64,000 bases of DNA from Sarcocystis neurona (taxonomy: Eukaryota; Apicomplexa; Conoidasida; Eucoccidiorida; Sarcocystidae). Under the pieces are notes generated by a model. It was not told the DNA's origin, ran no database searches, and was given only the letters and a program-made list of their open reading frames with translations. The stretch spans positions 62,001-126,000 of the forward strand of contig KL647328.1 of the NCBI GenBank assembly GCA_000727475.1. Direction: 5' to 3'. Positions within the stretch are counted from its first letter, which is position 1; every line of letters starts with the position of its first letter. Made by a program: the position numbers and the translations under genes. Shown in pieces: positions 48,001 through 57,826 of this stretch.

Positions 48001-50878
48001 GGAGTTCAAAGACGTTGATACTGCCATACAAGCGATGTCAGGCATTCAAGGTAAGGCTGTGTGTTCGTGGTCCACGGACAGCAACCACCACCACCCACTC
48101 CTTATGAAAAACGACAAACGTGCACGCACATCTGCACGCTAGGAAAAAAACACGCGCGTGTGTCTATCTGTATTTGCCCTGGAAGAAAGAAGTATATATA
48201 CACAACTCCTTGTCACAAGTGAAACTCAGGCAAGGGAGCTTTGGTGTAATTACGCCTCCTGGGTGCTTGGTCAGAGTGCAAGTTACGAGTGTGTGTCGGG
48301 CCAGTCTAAGTGTGTGCGACTTCGACCCTTAACAGTGGGTATACGCAAACGCGCGTGTGGTGAGAAACGGAGGCGTCCATAGGTGTAGTTCGTGTGTAAG
48401 CACCCAGTGGGCCGCTGGCCACTACCGAGCGCTGCTTGTGGGGCGACTGAAGCTGTTGCGGGGCATTTACGTGGATTGACGGGTTCCGTTGCACAGGAGC
48501 GGGGAGGGGGAATTTCGCTTGCCAGGGAACGCACCCTTGCGCAGGAAGGATGTTGTCCGCATTTTCCTGAGCAGTCCAAAAGGGTAGGTGATTTCCGCCT
48601 GACCATTCTTCTGTTGGGAGAGAGCGGCAGCGGTCCGAATGACCGTTCTCTTTCGCGCCCTAATACTTGTGTAGGGAGTAATATATTGTCGAGCACTCGG
48701 TGTCGCCACCGTGGCCCGCGTGTGATGCGAAGTCAGGAGGCTAATCTGGTGGGGAGGTCACTGGGGGCACTGCGCGATACGCCTGTGTGAATGTACTGCT
48801 GTCCTGGAAGAGGGCTGGGCGGCTGGCTGCAGCAGCGTTGTGGTAGCCGCTTACGCTGGGAGGAGGACGCGGAAACTGGGCTCCATACATGTGTACGTGT
48901 ATTCGTACTACATCTGCGTTTTCGCTTACCCGTATGAAGGTGTTCCTGAAGAAGCTGTCTCGGAGGTACTGCACAACATGGAAAAGCGACGACTCCGCAC
49001 AGCGCGTGATGTTTTTGTAGTTGAGGAATCGCCTTGTCATTAAGTATGGGTATGTGTTTCCATGTGGCCACCGGTATTCGAGTATGTGTGTGCTTTTTTT
49101 ATAATGGCGTGTGTTGCTTCACGCTGATATACAGGGGAATGCACTTGCAATGTACGGTCCTGCCGTCCAAGTGTAACAGATACCGTGGTCCACTTCTTTA
49201 TCTCATGGGGAACCAGAGCCCTGAGGATTAGTGCGCGTGTACAGACTGTCCCCGCGTATTGACATTTCCGCCAGCGAAAAGGGGCGATGCTGCGGGCGGG
49301 TATTTTTTCCGCTTGTGTAGTGCGATTCCATTGATGTGCAGGCAGCACGTACGACGGGCGTTCACTGAGTGTCGTCTTTTCCGAGCCCTCTCCCGCGATG
49401 AAAAAAGGTGAGCGGACTGTGCTGCTGGGTGCTCCGTTCCAAAACGACGTGACTGCCGGACTTTGCTGCGCAGTGCGTCATCTACGTGTGAGCATGGTTT
49501 TGTAGTTCTTCGGGTTATGTGGACTTACGCGTGCGTGTCTATTTGGTGTCCCTGCTTCATTGTGAGAGGCCGTGCTGCGCCGCCGGGGAACGGCGCGCAG
49601 CGGTTATTCGGATGAAGAAGCTGAGGTTATACTCGCGTACCGGAAGATGTGGTTTTACAAAGGATAGCGAAGGGGATACACAAATTCGCTTTGCGACGCC
49701 GTTACTGATTGTCTACTTTTGTATATACTCCATGAGGCCGTGGACGGCGTCTGTCCGCACAGGTTTGCTAGTGTGTATAGCTGAACTGTATACGTGCGTG
49801 TCTCAGTGCAGTGCAGTCTTGATGGCCGGCTGTAGAGCCGGGCTGACACTGCAGATGTAAAGCCACCGAAGACACGGCCACCGAGGAAACCGCGTTCGAA
49901 GACACTGTGGCGTGCGTACATGTTTGCTTTTGACTGAGTCTGTTAAACGTTTCACGAAGACAACGCTGTACGCACGCTTCTTGCGATGGCTTGTCCAGAA
50001 GTTCACTATTTGTTCCAAAGAATTTCTGTAGCGTCCCGTGAGAGATGAGAGACGTGTTCCAATATGTGCTTGTGTAATAGGCACAGGTCTCGCTGGCATT
50101 GTAGACCTTCCCAGGCAGTATATTCTGCACCATGCACCCGAAGTTAGATACATTCAATGTATTTTTAGATCTGTGGCCTTTTTCCGTATCAACAACTATC
50201 AGTACTTGGTGCTCTTCTGAACATGTATCTTCAGCGGCAGTTATGCGGATCGTAATGGAGGCGGGTGCGTCCCCGTTACCGATGAAGCAAACGCCTTCCC
50301 CACCGCCTGGAAATGAATCAGCTCAGGCAACCCCTATAGAGTCGACAAGTACAGGACTCCAGGGGCAGCTGAATTCGAAACAAGAGGGCGCCGAGCAGCG
50401 GCCTGAAAAACAGAAAGAGCAGGTGAAGAGGGAGCAGCAGCAGGTGGTGGTGGAGCAGGACCAGCAGCAGCAGCAGAAGGCGGAGTATCACGAACCAACG
50501 CGGAACTCAGCCGCAGGGGGAAACGCTGAGCAGGCATCTACTGAGTTTTCCAGTCAAGTAAAGACAGCGACTACGCCCGGGGTTGCTTATTCGGCAAAAG
50601 CGTCCATTCCCGCAGCTGACGGGAACGAAGTTGCGCAGCCGGCAGGTACGGCCGCCGCCGCACAAGTGGCGAACAAAGAAGCTGAGCCGAGTAGAGTGTT
50701 GCCTGCGTGCGAGGCGACGAAAGAGGAAAGGGATGCATCAGTAAAAAAAGAGGGCGAAGAAAAGTCTTCTGCACTACTGTGTCCTCCAGTGATCTGCAAG
50801 TCAGAAAATTCTTGCGGAGATGCGGGACCGACTTGTAAAGGTGACGAGGGCAAGCATGCGGGCGCTATTCCAAATTAA
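31148..50878 (+). CDS. U2 snRNP auxiliary factor large subunit (U2AF65-like), ~17 exons
   Basis: Binds the polypyrimidine tract at 3' splice sites and recruits U2 snRNP; nuclear. Exons: 31148-31263; tentative 31680-31807 (Lys/Glu/Arg-rich) and 32667-33199 (Ala-rich); then 33758-33856, 34267-34349, 35605-35713, 36610-36711, 38791-38862, 39618-39840, 41198-41295, 43007-43054, 44386-44485, 46470-46575, 47262-47313, 47861-48050, 49342-49407, 50235-50878. From 33758 on, every junction keeps phase. RRM1: RKVYVGNLPVPVTQAEVQ and RNP1-like RRFAFLEH, closing with LSLRRPQDYNPA (U2AF65: LKIRRPHDYQP). RRM2: HKIFIGGLPHSITE, CKGFAFCEYLDPNVTD, NNMRIGDRVLQVRRA, matching U2AF65 closely. RRM3/UHM: RVLAIHNMLPPLPL, VPVLVEFKDVDTAIQAMSGI, GSTYDGRSLSVVF. 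A tail of about 210 residues follows. ATG 31148 is the first Met of an open frame in good context. RBM39/PUF60 are alternatives, but RRM2 favours U2AF65. Confidence 0.9.
31600..31665. repeat. GTAT tetranucleotide array in U2AF intron
   Basis: Runs of GTAT/TGTATG units in the first intron, directly upstream of the tentative charged exon beginning at 31680. Confidence 0.8.
32283..32579. repeat. Three-copy minisatellite, period 99 bp, in U2AF intron
   Basis: Units start at 32283 (GTACACGCCTCCACATAC), 32382 (GTACACGCATCCACATAT) and 32481 (GTAGACGTATCGATATAT). Each continues through AGATAGAT-like and GATAGGTAGATA-like stretches. The array sits just before the 32667 acceptor. Confidence 0.75.
32700..33199 (+). 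repeat. Ala/Gly-rich low-complexity coding tract in U2AF exon
   Basis: GCTGCTGC and CAGCAGCAG runs encode poly-Ala, Gly and a short Gln stretch in the exon that ends at the donor CAG|GTAAAA (33199/33200). This region replaces the RS and linker sequence of animal U2AF65. The frame is open and joins in phase to the exon at 33758. Confidence 0.65.
38157..38391. repeat. 24-bp CAG-type minisatellite (~10 copies) in U2AF intron
   Basis: A 24-bp unit of the type AACAGCAGCAGCAGGAGCAG plus four variable bases repeats about ten times in the intron 36712-38790. On the plus strand it reads as an eight-residue NSSSRSSx repeat that ends in a stop at 38389-38391. The flanking exons join in phase without it, and the RRM1 match is continuous across the junction, so it is taken as intronic. 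Confidence 0.8.
38880..38990. repeat. TA-rich microsatellite in U2AF intron
   Basis: TATATGTATATATATATATA and similar runs just after the donor at 38863. Simple sequence only. Confidence 0.8.
39255..39460. repeat. TG / GTAT / GGAT microsatellite array in U2AF intron
   Basis: (TG)n, then mixed GTAT and GGAT tetranucleotides, then (TG)n again, over about 200 bp in the intron 38863-39617. Confidence 0.85.
39867..40515. other. Assembly gap (649 N) in U2AF intron
   Basis: All bases are N. The 23 bases before the gap and the 23 bases after it are identical (AGTCTCCTGCATGCGTGGGG plus CTG). This suggests overlapping contig ends, or a repeat spanning the gap. The gap begins 26 bp after the donor at 39841, so no exon sequence is obviously lost. 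Confidence 0.98.
41460..41552. repeat. CTG-rich tract in U2AF intron
   Basis: Interrupted TGCTGCTGCTGCTGG runs downstream of the RRM2 first exon (donor 41296). Frames through the tract are Cys/Leu-rich and do not extend the RRM. Confidence 0.75.
45043..45135. repeat. Compound microsatellite (TA)n-(GA)n-(TAGG)n in U2AF intron
   Basis: A TA run is followed by GAGAGAGA and then AGGTAGGTAG/ATAGGTGA tetranucleotides, in the intron 44486-46469. Confidence 0.85.
50235..50878 (+). other. Gln/Glu/Lys-rich C-terminal extension exon of the U2AF65-like gene
   Basis: The last exon enters after the acceptor TCTTCAG (50234) in the phase left by the donor at 49407/49408, which follows codons for PAMKK. It encodes about 213 residues rich in Glu, Gln, Ala and Lys, with short poly-Gln runs near 50435 and 50463. 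It ends at TAA 50876-50878. Animal U2AF65 ends soon after RRM3, so this extension is not part of the canonical protein. If the exon were a separate gene it would need its own start, for example the Met at 50243; the phase match argues against that. Confidence 0.7.
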
Positions 50879-53826
50879 CGCACGGATGAGAACGCCGACA
50901 GACACATCGACGGTGGTCGGCAGTAGAATGTTGTTTTCTCATCGAGAAGCGTTTAGACCGTCTGCAGAGCACTGGCTAATGTATTTTTGAGTAACGCCGA
51001 TTGAAGTGCCAGCGTGTGCTGCAGCAACACTCTGCACCTAGGCCAGCACAAGTTACGCCTATACTACGTAACCAGGGTGTTGTTGCGACCATCGCTGCGG
51101 AAGTTATAGACGACCCGGGCGCTGTTCGGGGAGGCACATTTTCTACTGAAGTAGTGGGCGTGTGACTTGGAGGGCACCACCGCGACGTGAAGATTTGCCA
51201 GGGGACGGCGTCAACCCGACGTTAGTTCGATGATGTCGACCCACAAAAATGATATACTTGCGTATGCGGTGAGGCAGTCTCGTTGCGCTTCTCTACAGTC
51301 ATGCCTTCCGACGATGCAAGGATGCTAACACGGCGCAAGTATGACTCTGGTAATGCGGCCACATCCAACTTCTTTGTCGAATTGCAAGCGTGCTAGTGTG
51401 GAACGCTTCGGTGCGAGGAGCGATTTGCATTTGGGGGGGCATTGCATATGCCGCCATCGGGGCATCGCAAAATAATTACCAGCTGTTGCACGTCGTTCCG
51501 CACGTTAATTCTGGCAGCAGGTGGGTTTTCGTGTGTGTAGGTGTGTCTGTGTCTGTATGTGTGTCTGTGTGTATGTGTCTGTGTGTACGCGCATTTTGTA
51601 TTGTGGATATCTCGGACATGTCAGTTCTCTGCATGAGGACCGAGCATTTGCCAATTAAAACACGCAGTCGCGTGTTGGTGCGTCTGGTGCAGAGTTCGCT
51701 GCTGTGCTAAGCCGGGCCGCAATGAAGCATGTGTCGCAGTCCGCCCGGCACCTTGGCAAGATGACAAGGGGAAAGTGTGAGCAACAATTTCTGTAGGGAT
51801 GTGCAGAGCTGCATCGCTTGGGTGGACAAATGCCTCCACACGAAGAAATCGCTTAAGGCCGCTGTATCACGTCAATGGGCTGCGTCGTTCTGATGTTGCT
51901 GTTCTCTGGCAGGTCTACGTAGTTAATAGTACGGTTGTGAGACCACTCGAGCCAGTACTTCAAAGCCACTGGCTCTGGTTTCTTTCTACCTCGTGTACCT
52001 GTGTATCCGCGTGTTTACAGCAGCTTTCTACATGTGACTAACTAGGTGCTCGCTATGCGCTCCACGCCGGCAAACAGCCAGTGGAGAGTGCTTATGCGGT
52101 CCCTTTCCGCCTCGACTCGCGCCGGGCTTTCTCGCAGCCATATCTTCCACAGCGACATGCGTGTTTTCAAGGTGTCTACCGAGACAGTATTTTTTTAAGT
52201 CTTAAGAGAGTGTGGAAGATGTGCGGAAGGTAAAGTGTGGGACCCGACCACGTCCGTTGATACGCACGTAGAACGCGCAGCCCATTCCGCACACAAGGCT
52301 GCCGGAGTGCGAGTGCTCCTCGCCAGCTGGTAAATTACGCACTCCGTCCTCAAATATGTTGTCAGCACACCCATGCTTTCCGGCGCACGTACCCCATCCC
52401 GCACTGCAGGGGAGTAGCATGCAGTTTAGAGGGGTCCGCTTGTGGGACAATTATTCAACTCCAGTTTCTCTCGGAAGACGGGGAAAGTAGTGTGCGAAGA
52501 CCGATATTCAAGTCACGGGGCGGACAGAAAGGCTGCGGCATCCAGTGTGTAAGCCGTGCCTACGCCTCGCTGCGTCAAGCACTTCTACATCAGTGCCATG
52601 CAGCGGCTGCAAAGCTCACACACCGTCTTCGTGAGGGCCGTCAACAAGTGGTTTGTCAGCACGTGTACGTGTTCAGTGTGTCCCTAACAGAACAGCCTTT
52701 GTAGGACGTATGACTCACAACGCTGGGCCGTATTAAAAGTGCACGCGTCTCTCGATCGCGCATGGTACCCACCAGCACTAGTTGCATCCGTCCACCCAGT
52801 GTGAGCTTGCGTGCATTTCGACGTTCTCTAGAACTATTGTTTAATCCGTCGCGACAGCCCTGCCACCTCCTCACTGCTTGATAGGCGGCTGTGTACGTCC
52901 TACGCTCTGACGTGCAGAAAGGAATTTATACCGCGTAAAACCCTAGGTTGTTGTCCCGCTACGACGGCGACAGCAAAGAACCGGTTTTAGTCTACAGTGC
53001 CGTTCAATGCTTTATCGAGTAAGTTTCGCTACGAATAACAATCGCTCAGCCCTTACCACATGCTGCAGCCAAACCACGCACAGATGAAGTCCGCCTTTCG
53101 ACACGCTGGCTACCTATACTGCTTCGAAGGCACACGTGACGGTACCTTTTCGTCTTGTAAAGGTTTGTTCTTTCCTCTTCCGTGGAAACAGAGGCACACA
53201 TCACCTCATGTTAAACGTTTAGTTCTACAGTATTGTTACGCATATCACTGGATGAGACTGGACCCGCCGCTCGCATGCCCGCGCATAAGGCGCATGCTGC
53301 CGCTACCGTCAAGACTCTTTCTTGACTACGCGACAATGTGAAAAGCGCGTCTGTACCTCCAGGCGCTTCTGTACGTCGTCGGAGCAATCTGTTGCTCCAT
53401 TGCAGCAGCGGACACTTTTTTGAGACGAAACCTTCTGTGTATGTTCATTCGGTAACTCTCTGTCTCTTGTTCGTTCCGCAGCACTGGCGTAAAAGGTGTA
53501 CCTCGCACTCTTTCGCCGCCACCAGTATGTCATACAGAGATTTTGCTGCAATTGCGGTGGAGATCTAGTCTGTAGTATGCTCCACACGTTACTTCGGAGC
53601 AGAAACAGCCGCTTTAGAAGCTACGTGGCTATCAGGAAGAAAGCGCGCAGCTCGCGACACTAAAAAGACAAGCGTCAACCGTATATATATGCGCGTCCGC
53701 AAAGTCTGTGTTACCGAAGTGATTGCCCACGACTTGCCTTCCGAACCGTATTTCTTACGTGCGGCCCGTCGCACTATTCGCTCATGACAATGAACCCATC
53801 ACCTTGGGGAGCGGACGGAGGTACCA
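50879..53826. other. Intergenic, last microsatellite then repeat-poor, no gene seen
   Basis: A TG-rich tract at about 51530-51590 is the last microsatellite in the window; beyond it the sequence is unique. Short open frames on both strands (for example 51390-51710 and 53060-53341) show no motif or spliceable continuation. The final few hundred bases are presumably the promoter and leader of the EMC7-like gene. Confidence 0.5.
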
Positions 53827-54834
53827 ATGGCGTCGCACTCTTCCAGTAGCAGCACACGGTATCGTTCGCACGCTCCTTTGCCGCAATCTCAGTGGAGCAG
53901 CGCGAGCGGGAATTCGGAGGTCTCCATGTCTCGAGGTCGCTCTCTGTTAAACAGTGTTTCTTCGGTCGCCGCACCGCATTGTCAGCTCAGTAGCTCGTGG
54001 GGAACGTTCACTGTCATCCTGATGTTGTACATCACTGGAGTGATACTTCTTTCCCTCGCATCGTTCGCTTCTGCCTTTGCGTATGCTTCCTGGCCGCTCT
54101 CCTCCGCTGAATTGCTGGTGGTGCAAGGCCAGGTGCACGCTCCTCCGCAGTATCTATCAGATCTTCGTCTTACGCTAAATGGAGGGTTGTCTGTCGCCCC
54201 ATCCGCGTCGGGTACATTTGAACTTGGTCCACTACGCCCGGGTTCTTATCTGCTGCAGCCCTCTCATCCTCTTCTTCACCTCTCATCGTACTTGATCAAA
54301 GTACCCGCGTCTTCTTCAGAAGCTCTACAAGTGTTTGCTTTGGGGGACAGCTTTCACCCTACGGTCAAGCTGTCGTTGCCATTAGTCATAACACCTTTAG
54401 GCCTAAACCCACCTCTTTACTTTGCCGTAAGACCGCCCTTCAGTCTGCTGGTACTACTGCAGCAGCCACTGCTGCTTGTGGCTATTGCGTGCTGCGCGCT
54501 TATGTGGTGTCTGCCTCGTCTGCAACAGTATCAAGAGGAAGACGAGCGCCAGCAGCGCGCAGCTCTGCTGCAGCAACAGGACGTGCTCTCCCACCATAGC
54601 ATCCCCAGGGAGCGCCACGCGGATAATCAAGAAAGATATGGCGAGGGGGGAAGAAACACCCCACCAGCGACATCCTGGAAAGGAGAAGAAAGAGGGCGCT
54701 GTCGAACAGAGGTGGACCACGGAGTAGATGTTGAAGAAGAACAATCAGAAGAGTACGTTGAGCGTTCTGCTTTCTCGAAATGCCTTGCTTCTATACGTCC
54801 CGCAGGCAGAGGCCACAGTTTGTGTATCCATTGA
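53827..54834 (+). CDS. ER membrane protein complex subunit 7 (EMC7-like), single exon
   Basis: EMC7 is a lumenal beta-sandwich subunit of the ER membrane complex, which inserts transmembrane helices. The 335-codon frame has a Ser-rich N-terminus, a hydrophobic segment at about residues 60-83 (signal peptide or anchor, ending ASFASAFA), then the EMC7 pattern: VVQGQVHAPPQYLSDLRLTL, a GTFELGPLRPGSYLLQPSHP turn matching the DGSF..P.GSY.VEV.SP pattern, LSLPLVITPL, YFAVRPPFSLLVLLQQPLLL, and a membrane helix at about 207-229 ending WCLPRL, like LLPKV in animals. The cytosolic tail is charged and Gln/Glu-rich. Human EMC7 is about 240 residues. Met66 (54022) would give a conventional signal peptide and may be the true start; 53827 is the first Met. 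No intron and no CAG runs, unlike the genes to the left. The resemblance is by pattern, not searched. Confidence 0.75.
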   Translation: MASHSSSSSTRYRSHAPLPQSQWSSASGNSEVSMSRGRSLLNSVSSVAAPHCQLSSSWGTFTVILMLYITGVILLSLASFASAFAYASWPLSSAELLVVQGQVHAPPQYLSDLRLTLNGGLSVAPSASGTFELGPLRPGSYLLQPSHPLLHLSSYLIKVPASSSEALQVFALGDSFHPTVKLSLPLVITPLGLNPPLYFAVRPPFSLLVLLQQPLLLVAIACCALMWCLPRLQQYQEEDERQQRAALLQQQDVLSHHSIPRERHADNQERYGEGGRNTPPATSWKGEERGRCRTEVDHGVDVEEEQSEEYVERSAFSKCLASIRPAGRGHSLCIH

Positions 54835-57207
54835 TTGAGGGGAGCAGTCAATCACAAAGTCAGTGCTGCTTAGTCTTGATGGCTAACATACCCCGTAACC
54901 ACCGTACCACGAAAGGTCGACTAGCGTGGGTGAGGTGAGGTGGTGGTTCTCTGCAAAGATGTTCTGTTGTAGTTTTCTTCTTTTATGCGTTGACTCTTCA
55001 GTGGACGGTGAAGACGGGGGTTTCCATGCGGCGCCACCGGCTGCGGCTCCACCGGCTGCAGCTTGCGTAAGGTGGAGGGATTGCAACGTGTGCGAATTCA
55101 CTGTTGTGGGAAGACTGATAGATGTCGTGACACCACCTGTAACGTGGCAGCTCCGGATGTCTCATTCGATCACCTTCTTGGTTGAATGCTGTCTACGTAA
55201 TGCATCAGCACACGCAACAACCACACTCCTACGTCCTCACGTTTGTCCTGCGTTGAATCATTCGTTTGGTTGGAAGTGTCTGCCGCGTCGCTGCGCGCTG
55301 TGCTCACCGTCAAGCGACAGCTCAACCACCTGAATCTCATAGGAAGACACTGTGTGCCCACGTGTAGACGAGAAGCTAAATCGAAGGAGAGGACGAAGTG
55401 GTCGTTTATCTAAAAAGAAAGGAAAGCGTAATTTGAAATCTTCTGCACGGAGTGCCGCAGGACTTGCTGCAGAAGACCTTCAGGTATACGTAAGTGTGCC
55501 GAGAAGGGTGTGGGTTGTTTGATCCCCAAGCAGTGTTGCTGACTTTTCAACTGGTGTTCGTGCGTAAGTGTCTCCACCGTGTAACTTGTGTGCGTATCTG
55601 TTTGCCGGGTGGAGTTCCTTTTCGGTGCCGTGAAGGAGTGTCCGCCATGAAGTGCAGCATCAGCGACCGCATTAGTGCGATTAACACCGGCCAGGTACAA
55701 CCGCACGTTTCTCAGACCCGAGCGACGTCTGAATGATACAAGCGCGTCGGATCGGACCCCGCCGAGACAGTCAACTTGTGGCACATTCTGCTTCTGGTTC
55801 CCTTTTACCCTGACTGTTGTGCAATATCGCAAACTTTAACACGCCGTAACTCGTGTGAGTTCAGACCTCGTCACTTTGACCTTTTGCCCAGACCTTGAAG
55901 ACTACCTGTTGAAGGCACCCTGTTCCAGTTTAATCCTTTCCACTATAGTACTGGATCACGGTACACCCGTCTAGTGGGGGTCAGAGCGGCTGCTCTTTCG
56001 TGTCAGGTACCGCATAAGTACTTATCTCGAAGTTAAAACCATCTGTTAGGTACTTTTTTCTATTAGTTCTAAAGCGCGCCTTCTACAGTCGTCTTGATGC
56101 AGCCTGCGTTGCGGCCCAACCACCGGCATTTGGCTTGCTTACTGCCAATGGTCACACGGCTCCACTTGAGCGCGTGTTTGACAGCAGCGACACGGCGGGT
56201 GAACCACCGAAGTGTAAACCCCGGGTTCAGCTGCCCTTGAGGTTAAAAGTCAACGTACGCAGGCGCAGTCACGTCAGCCCGCCACAGATACCCTGGAGCT
56301 CATCCCATCGAGCGCCGCAGACACATGCACCCTGGTAGGCACTAGCCCTAATAGTTATCATGCCAAAGCACTGTCGACACGGCTATCTTTTTCAAACCGT
56401 GAAAGACAGTGTAGTGTCGAGACTTCAACTTCAAACTGATCAAGACAAAACAAGGAACGGGTATCAGCTCGGCGGCCCCGTATACGAAATCGCGTCTGCA
56501 GTCAGTGGTGACCTCTGCGCGTGTTAAGGGGTCTCTCACGAAGAAGCGTGCCCCTGCCACGGACCTGCCACTCGCAGAGACCATTCAAGCACTGCACTGT
56601 GTCAGCTAAGTCTGACGCTTCACACAACGCGGTGACAATGAAAACCTTCCCTGCGTAAAAGAACCCTCTTTCAATCTGCGCAGCGGGGTTAAAAAGACGC
56701 GCAGTGCCCGCAGTTGCTTCCTGGGGCCATTAAACTGAATTGAATTCCGGCAGTTCCCCACACCGCCGTGGGGGTGCGTTCGCTGTTCACACGGTACTAA
56801 GATGTGGACCGTGGCAGTGGACCTTGTGCGTGAGTGGCAACGGATCGAGTTGTATCCTGACTGAGCATGTCAAGTCCTGCCGTTCTTGCTATCCTTCACC
56901 ATCACCTGTGAGCCCACGCAACTTGACATCTTAGTCGGTGTCTTTGCAGTTTCACTTCCAAGTTGCTGCTCCCGCGATCCCGGACAGCGGTTTAGAGTAG
57001 CGATTGCCAACTGTTCTCTGTTCTTTTGAAATGTGCACAGAGTGAAAGAAGCGTGCCCAGCAGTTTCTCCGTTAACGAAAAACACAAATCTCTGGGAATT
57101 GACCAGCGACAGCACACTAAGGATTCACGTAGAATATTGACCAAGTGATTTCAGATGCGATTGTTCTGATTCGACTTGTGATCCTGTAACGGAAGATTGG
57201 AGAGAAG
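54835..57207. other. Intergenic, repeat-poor, no gene supported
   Basis: Follows the EMC7-like stop. A plus-strand frame 54926-55333 has a short hydrophobic, Cys-rich start (Met at 54959) and a PPAAAPPAAA stretch, but no further support. Frames at 55494-55736 and 56135-56338 are likewise unsupported. No microsatellites and no RNA genes seen. Confidence 0.5.
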
Positions 57208-57826
57208 ATGCAGACCGCACTGAAATCCTTGTTTGTGGCTGCGTTGGTGGCCAGTGCCACTGGTTATCCCTTGGTCAAGGCAGAACGGCTGATGCCGATA
57301 CTTGGACACAGACGTTCGGAAAATCCAGAGGCCTTCCCTGCTGTCTGCTTTGCGGTTTCTCTCCTCCAGACCAATACGAATAGTATTTTTGTATGAAATC
57401 AAGCGCCGAACGACGCCGTACATCAAACGTGTTAAATCCTTTTGTACGAGTTGCTAACGTTTTTCTCCCTCTTGTTTTCCCTTCTCCGGGAGGCACCTCA
57501 ATGTGAGTAAGATGAAATGTGTTTTAGACTGCTTCGTTTAGCTTGACCCTGCCCGTGAGGCTATGGTCTCTTAGGTGGCGTGACAGGCACGAGATGGAGG
57601 TTTTCCACTTCTACGCAGAAAACAGGGTGTGTTTGACGTCATCGTGGGTGTCGGCAAACAAGGAGTTGACACAGTCCTGTATATTACAAGGTACTACGCG
57701 CATTCAGTCTGGAGGCGCGACAGGCACAAAGTGGACTACTGCACTTTCGCAGAGACAGACAGCCCGTACTACACGCCAGATATCGTCTCTACTACGAAGT
57801 ACACAGCACTCGAAAATGTCGATTGA
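57208..57826 (+). CDS. Possible small secreted protein, exon structure unresolved
   Basis: The ATG at 57208 begins a classical signal peptide, MQTALKSLFVAALVASATGY, in a 62-codon frame ending at 57396. About 180 bp downstream, two short segments encode related peptides: WRDRHEMEVFHFYAEN from 57576, and WRRDRHKVDYCTFAETD within the frame 57629-57826, which ends ENVD then TGA. Their different frames and similarity suggest duplicated exons of one spliced gene, but I could not fix all the splice sites. No family recognised. A secreted or surface protein is only an inference from the signal peptide. Could be spurious. Confidence 0.3.

Noticed and set aside
54926..55333. 135-codon frame with a hydrophobic Cys-rich start
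   Set aside because: No motif, no splice-linked partner, and unusual composition after the first 40 residues; not enough to call a gene.
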